From Candidatus Bathyarchaeota archaeon (GTDB lineage: Archaea > Thermoproteota > Bathyarchaeia > TCS64), in contig DAOVEE010000055.1 of NCBI GenBank assembly GCA_030669135.1, positions 1 to 9,860 of the forward strand: a stretch of DNA of 9,860 nucleotides. The letters are read 5' to 3'. The position numbers and the translations under genes are program-made. Positions 7,123 through 9,860 of this stretch are shown piece after piece. The notes beneath the pieces were generated by a model. That model searched no databases. It saw only the letters and a program-made list of their open reading frames with translations, and was not told the origin of the DNA. The stretch's first letter is position 1; each line of letters begins with the position of its first letter.

Positions 7123-8277
7123 TCAGGTTTCCCCGCGGGGAGGCCTGGTGAACGCCTCTCTGCCGAACCTCCTGTATATCAGGATCACCGCGATTATGGT
7201 TGTGGCCACGCCGGCCACCGTGTAGAATATGAGGGGCGAGAACAGGGTGAGCGTTATCTCCGGGTTCATCAGGACCTCGGTTGATTCCAGCACTATGAGC
7301 CGCATCCAGAACAAGAATATTAGGCCGACCACGTTCTCCCACACCTTTATGGTCTTCCTTTCCTGGATGTATTCCGACGCGGCGTCGCCGATGATTACCA
7401 CGGCCAGCCCCAGTGAGATGAGGTCGGCCCCTCTGAGGAAGAACGCGCCGGCGAGGTCGGGTGCGTATGTCGCCCAGAACGAGAGGTCCCATAACGGCTG
7501 CGCCGGCTCGGGGATGAACTTCCAGGCGTAGACTATGCCCTGATAGAAACCGAGTGTGCTGAGTATGAGCCCGAACCCCTGGGATATCAACGTTAGCCAC
7601 CGCTCGGCTGGGGGCAGCCTCGGCCTCATGGCGGCGATCCTCTCGTCCAGCCCGAAGCCTTTGATGAAGAGGACGACGCCGAGGACGAAGGTCACCATCA
7701 TGCCGGCGTTCTCCACCTGGTTGCTGGCTATCAGGAACCCGAACAGGACCAGCAGCACCCCTGGGACTCCCAGGCTCACCCTGCTGTAGTATGGGTCCTC
7801 GACCAGCATCCTCAGGTACCTGAATATGACTGCCCACGTCTCCTCTATCCTCTTGCTGTGCTTCACCACGACGTGGTGGATGCTCGTGATGGGTATCCGG
7901 CTCTGGATGATGGGAACCAGCTCCTCGTCGGCGAAGCCGTCCGTCACCAGTATGACGCCTGTCGCGTCGAAGGCCTCGAGGACCTGGTTGAGCTCCTTCA
8001 CCATCTTGCGGTCCGCCTGCACGCCGCCGAGGCTTGAGCCGCTTATCGTCGAGACCTCGAACCTCTCCTCTGGGTACTGCTTCATCATCGTGTCGAAGAG
8101 TTTGACTGCGCCGAACATGGCGTTGGCGTCCGCCTCCTCGGGGTCCGCGATGGCCAGCGCCATCGCGGAGTGGAGGTTCTCGTCCCGTCCAATGATGGGG
8201 GTGGCTACGCCTCCCTTCGTGCCGATGTCGTCGTCCCCATCTATGCAGATGATGAGGGTGCGCTCGATGGACGGCAA
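7123..8277 (-). CDS. DUF373 family membrane protein
   Basis: This is an archaeal DUF373 protein of unknown function, with 384 residues. The soluble N-terminal domain (about 1-160) carries the family hallmarks: LIICIDGDDDIGTKGG (8-23), PIIGRDEN (27-34), DPEEADANAMFGAVK (45-59), VTDGFADEELVPIIQSR (111-127) and VVVKHSKRIE (136-145). The membrane part follows, with likely segments near 167-185, 190-208, 231-252, 284-298, 313-331 and 344-368, then a short basic tail. The acidic cluster D13-D17 is striking and could bind metal, but that is inference. The start must be TTG 8277-8275: a TGA lies three codons upstream, and the next Met is residue 39, inside the conserved domain. A good TATA box lies upstream. 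uppS follows after 30 nt, so a role near polyprenyl lipids or cell-surface glycosylation is plausible but unproven. Confidence 0.88.
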   Translation of the reverse strand: MPSIERTLIICIDGDDDIGTKGGVATPIIGRDENLHSAMALAIADPEEADANAMFGAVKLFDTMMKQYPEERFEVSTISGSSLGGVQADRKMVKELNQVLEAFDATGVILVTDGFADEELVPIIQSRIPITSIHHVVVKHSKRIEETWAVIFRYLRMLVEDPYYSRVSLGVPGVLLVLFGFLIASNQVENAGMMVTFVLGVVLFIKGFGLDERIAAMRPRLPPAERWLTLISQGFGLILSTLGFYQGIVYAWKFIPEPAQPLWDLSFWATYAPDLAGAFFLRGADLISLGLAVVIIGDAASEYIQERKTIKVWENVVGLIFLFWMRLIVLESTEVLMNPEITLTLFSPLIFYTVAGVATTIIAVILIYRRFGREAFTRPPRGET

Positions 8278-8307
8278 TCTTGGTCAGCCTAAAATGGGTT
8301 GTCGAGG

Positions 8308-8318
8308 ATAAATATTTA
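8308..8318 (-). promoter_or_regulatory. TATA box for the DUF373-uppS unit
   Basis: The minus strand reads TAAATATTTAT within CCCC-flanked DNA. The expected start site is about 26 nt downstream, near 8287, giving a leader of about 10 nt before TTG 8277. It lies in the 81-nt gap after tfb. This indicates that DUF373-uppS can be transcribed independently of tfb. Confidence 0.6.
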
Positions 8319-8358
8319 GGGGTTTAGTATGGGCGGAATAAAAGGGGGGCGGGTGCGG

Positions 8359-9285
8359 CTAGATCTCTAGATCCAGCGCTTCCTTCAACCCCTTGTACCT
8401 GTTCCTTATGGTGACCTCCGTCACCCCGGCGGCGTCCGCTATCATCTTCTGTGTCCGCTTCTCGTCGCACATGACGCAGGCTATGTAGAGGGCCGCGGCC
8501 GCGAGGCCCATGGGGTCCTTCCCCGCGGTGGTCTTGAGCTCGGTGGCCCTGCGCAGGAGGTCCACGGCCGTCTGCTGGGTCTTCTCTCCGACCCCTACCT
8601 TTGCGGCGATCTTGGGGACCCTGAGCTGGGCGTCGGGCTTGGGCATCTTTATTTTAAGCTCCCTCAGCATGAGCCTGTAGCACCTGGCTACGTCCTTCTT
8701 GTCGATCGGGCTCTGGCCTGATATCTCTCTGAGGGTGCGCGGCGTCTGGGTCATCCTGCACGCCGCGTAGAGGCTGGCGGCCGTTATGGCGTTTATGCTT
8801 CTGCCTCGGACGAGGCCCCTGTCCAAGGCCTTGCGGTAGATGACGGCGGACTTCTCCTTGATGCTGGGCGGTATGTGGAGCTTGTCGCTGAGCCTGTCCA
8901 GCTCGGCCATGGCCTGGGCGAGGTTCCTGTCCATGCTGCTGTGTACCCTGCTCCTTATCTGCCACTTCCTGAGCCTGAGCATCTGGAGCTTGGTGTCCAT
9001 GGGTAGCTTTCTGCCGAAGGCGTCTCTTCCGACTCTGCCTATCATGGTGGTGAGTCCCTTGTCGTGGACGGCGAAGCTGAGGGGGACGCCGACCCTGCTT
9101 CTGCTGTTTTTCTCGGTGGGGGTGAAGGCTCTCCACTCGGGGCCCGCGTTTACCATGGTGTCCTTCATGACGAGCCCGCAGTCTCCGCAGATCAATTCTC
9201 CGGAGTCGGGGTCGTTGACTATGTTGGTGCTTCCGCACTCGGGGCAGACATCCTCGTTGTGGAGGATGCTTCCTTTCGTTCCCAT
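8359..9285 (-). CDS. tfb: Transcription initiation factor IIB (TFB)
   Basis: TFB binds the TATA-TBP complex and the BRE, and it recruits and positions archaeal RNA polymerase. The product is 308 residues, the standard length. The zinc ribbon has all four ligands: CPEC (Cys14, Cys17) and CGDC (Cys33, Cys36). The B-reader/B-linker follows (about 48-80, PEWRAFTPTEKNSRSRVGVP), then the first cyclin fold (about 115-210, with AASLYAACRM) and the second (about 215-305, with AAAALYIACVMCDEKRTQ and the helix-turn-helix ADAAGVTEVTIRNRYKGL that reads the BRE). ATG 9285 is chosen because it gives the normal distance to the zinc ribbon; an out-of-frame GTG at 9292 only opens a shadow frame. A strong BRE/TATA lies about 100 nt upstream, so the mRNA has an unusually long leader for an archaeon. 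No intein or truncation is seen. Many archaea have several TFBs, and this one looks like the general type. Confidence 0.97.
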   Translation of the reverse strand: MGTKGSILHNEDVCPECGSTNIVNDPDSGELICGDCGLVMKDTMVNAGPEWRAFTPTEKNSRSRVGVPLSFAVHDKGLTTMIGRVGRDAFGRKLPMDTKLQMLRLRKWQIRSRVHSSMDRNLAQAMAELDRLSDKLHIPPSIKEKSAVIYRKALDRGLVRGRSINAITAASLYAACRMTQTPRTLREISGQSPIDKKDVARCYRLMLRELKIKMPKPDAQLRVPKIAAKVGVGEKTQQTAVDLLRRATELKTTAGKDPMGLAAAALYIACVMCDEKRTQKMIADAAGVTEVTIRNRYKGLKEALDLEI

Positions 9286-9315
9286 GTTTCACACTCGTTG
9301 GGGTTTCCCTTCCCA

Positions 9316-9339
9316 GAATCCTCCTCTCGGGGGAGATTC
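9316..9339 (-). promoter_or_regulatory. Hairpin in the tfb 5' leader
   Basis: In the transcript, GAATC at one end pairs with GATTC at the other. Inner TCC/GGA and CC/GG pairs close on a GAGA loop, with a small bulge. It lies between the predicted start site (about 9360) and the tfb ATG. It contains a GGAGG sequence, but that is about 35 nt from the start codon, too far to be the ribosome site. The role is unknown. Confidence 0.3.
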
Positions 9340-9354
9340 AGAAAACTGATCACT

Positions 9355-9370
9355 GGGGCAATTGCACCCC
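9355..9370. repeat. Palindrome at the predicted tfb start site (putative operator)
   Basis: GGGGCAATTGCACCCC is palindromic apart from one inserted A; its core GCAATTGC is perfect. It lies 11-26 nt downstream of the tfb TATA, straddling the expected start site near 9360. A protein bound there could block initiation. On the plus strand it is followed by six T, so it also looks like an intrinsic-type terminator facing the tRNA, though no plus-strand gene ends here. Confidence 0.4.
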
Positions 9371-9380
9371 ATTTTTTGTA

Positions 9381-9397
9381 GTATTTAAGCTTTTCGG
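9381..9397 (-). promoter_or_regulatory. BRE/TATA promoter of tfb
   Basis: The minus strand carries CCGAAAA (BRE-like, 9397-9391), then GC and TTAAATAC (9388-9381), a close match to the archaeal BRE plus TATA arrangement. The start site should be near 9360, giving a leader of about 75 nt to ATG 9285. Confidence 0.65.
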
Positions 9398-9467
9398 TTT
9401 CACGGTTTCTTCTGAAGGTTATGCCTTTCTTATTATGGTGGCGGGCGGGGTTTTCTTGTTTGGTAGG

Positions 9468-9476
9468 GTTTATATC
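9468..9476 (+). promoter_or_regulatory. TATA box of the tRNA-Gln gene
   Basis: GTTTATATC matches the archaeal box A. Its centre is about 27 nt upstream of 9499, so transcription should start a few bases before the mature tRNA 5' end at 9503. This is typical for a monocistronic archaeal tRNA gene. Confidence 0.65.
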
Positions 9477-9502
9477 CTGTTTGGCTGGTATCTGTTGTTG
9501 CT

Positions 9503-9575
9503 AGCCCGGTCGTCTAGCGGTCAAGGATAGGGGCCTCTGGAGCCTCTGACGAGAGTTCGAATCTCTCCCGGGCTA
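9503..9575 (+). tRNA. tRNA-Gln (anticodon CTG)
   Basis: The 73-nt sequence folds into a complete cloverleaf. The 7-bp acceptor is AGCCCGG with CCGGGCT, and the discriminator is A. The D stem is GTCT/GGAT. The anticodon stem GGGGC/GCCTC has one G-T pair and encloses the loop CTCTGGA, whose positions 34-36 are CTG. The variable loop is 4 nt, and the T arm is GAGAG-TTCGAAT-CTCTC. It reads CAG. The A1-U72 pair is usual for archaeal tRNA-Gln, which is charged with Glu and then amidated by GatDE in most archaea. There is no intron and no encoded CCA. The gene stands alone with its own TATA box and is followed by four T. Confidence 0.95.
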
Positions 9576-9597
9576 CTTTTCAATTCTCCCGAGTTAC
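9556..9597 (+). repeat. Degenerate duplication of the tRNA-Gln 3' end (att-like)
   Basis: The tRNA T-loop to acceptor segment (9556-9576) recurs in degraded form at 9579-9597. The second copy reads TTC-AAT-TCTCCCGAGTTAC and differs by two single-base deletions and two substitutions (TCTCCCGGGCTAC against TCTCCCGAGTTAC). A second tRNA 3' end next to an integrase-like tail is the classical footprint of tRNA-targeted integration. The likeness is short and may be coincidental. Confidence 0.45.
9577..9580 (+). terminator. Oligo-T terminator of tRNA-Gln
   Basis: Four T follow the discriminator base plus one C. Short T runs directly after tRNA genes commonly end archaeal tRNA transcripts. Confidence 0.5.
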
Positions 9598-9604
9598 CTA
9601 GAGA

Positions 9605-9835
9605 TTACGAACGCTTCCTGAAGAGCTTCACACCATCGAAGTCACAAACATGCTGAAACCCAAGCTCAATAAGATTCATGGCTTCCTCAACCGTTGAGGC
9701 AGCCTTACACACGAATTGCTCATCCTCTTCGCTGAAGAGAGCCGCATCCAGCTGAATATATTTTAGAGGATTTTGATTATCCTTGTTCTTTATTCTCGGG
9801 CTATTTTTTTCGTTGAGTATTGTTTGAAGCAGCAA
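9605..9835 (-). pseudogene. C-terminal remnant of an archaeal tyrosine recombinase (integrase)
   Basis: A 76-residue open frame ends at TAA 9607-9605. Its only plausible start is a TTG at 9835, and an in-frame TAA lies at 9859-9857. The tail AASTVEEAMNLIELGF and HVCDFDGVKLFRKRS matches, from memory, the C-terminal extension of archaeal XerC/D-like integrases (VEEAK.LIE.GFEYVC...LFRKR). Before it, NKDNQNPLKYIQL resembles the active-site box GHKNIQNTLKYIQL. The Tyr is kept, but the Gly-His is Lys-Asn, so the HxxR-type histidine is lost. No N-terminal catalytic part is present in this frame. In another frame directly upstream (9858-9790), LHTIHC and QYSTKK loosely recall the preceding HTFRHW...EY..TKD box, hinting at a frameshift near the seven-base homopolymer at 9804-9810. 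The DNA is AT-richer than its neighbours. It points at the 3' end of tRNA-Gln. Alternatively it is a small standalone gene. Confidence 0.5.
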
Positions 9836-9860
9836 TGAATGGTATGCAGGACTGATTTAC

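Noticed and set aside
7131..7140. CCCCGCGGGG palindrome at the end of the DUF373 gene
   Set aside because: It lies within the last codons (Pro-Arg-Gly), has no loop and no T run, and is expected in GC-rich coding DNA.
1..9860. CRISPR arrays, insertion sequences and complete phage or defence genes
   Set aside because: No regularly spaced repeats, transposase motifs or terminal inverted repeats were found. The only mobile-element trace is the integrase-like tail at the right edge.

Overview
This window is a GC-rich stretch of an archaeal chromosome. The domain assignment rests on a transcription factor B gene, a DUF373-family gene, BRE/TATA-type promoters, a tRNA-Gln with an A1-U72 pair and no encoded CCA, and an archaeal SMC-ScpA-ScpB set. 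A canonical SMC with both kleisin partners argues against Sulfolobales-type Crenarchaeota. A Thaumarchaeota/Bathyarchaeota-like or other TACK or related lineage fits the proteins, but I cannot fix the taxon from this window alone.

Layout, left to right. Positions 1-157 hold at most the last codons of an upstream gene and a likely promoter. hypE (158-1180, +) encodes a hydrogenase maturation factor. It converges with, and overlaps by 72 bp, the tail of a minus-strand operon smc-scpA-scpB (5996 down to 1109). In that operon both downstream genes start at a TTG that overlaps the preceding TGA. A 301-bp spacer (5997-6297) carries a candidate smc promoter, an inverted repeat just upstream of it and a separate small hairpin. 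Then come two minus-strand genes: a cis-prenyltransferase (uppS-like, 7092-6298) and, 30 nt upstream of it, a DUF373 membrane protein (8277-7123) with its own TATA box. Next is tfb (9285-8359, -), with a strong BRE/TATA element, a palindrome at the predicted start site and a leader of about 70 nt containing a hairpin. A tRNA-Gln(CTG) gene (9503-9575, +) follows with its own TATA box.

The right edge looks like an old integration site. The tRNA 3' end is followed at once by a degenerate second copy of that 3' end. Eight bases further on, an AT-richer minus-strand ORF (9835-9605) resembles the C-terminal tail of an archaeal tyrosine recombinase, with the catalytic-tyrosine box in altered form.

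Most genes are core housekeeping: chromosome organisation, transcription initiation, polyprenyl carrier synthesis and hydrogenase maturation. I do not see a complete undescribed multi-gene system. The most promising leads are the tRNA/integrase relic, the DUF373-uppS pair (an uncharacterised membrane protein next to polyprenyl-lipid synthesis), the putative operators at smc and tfb, and the in-register antisense overlap of hypE and scpB.
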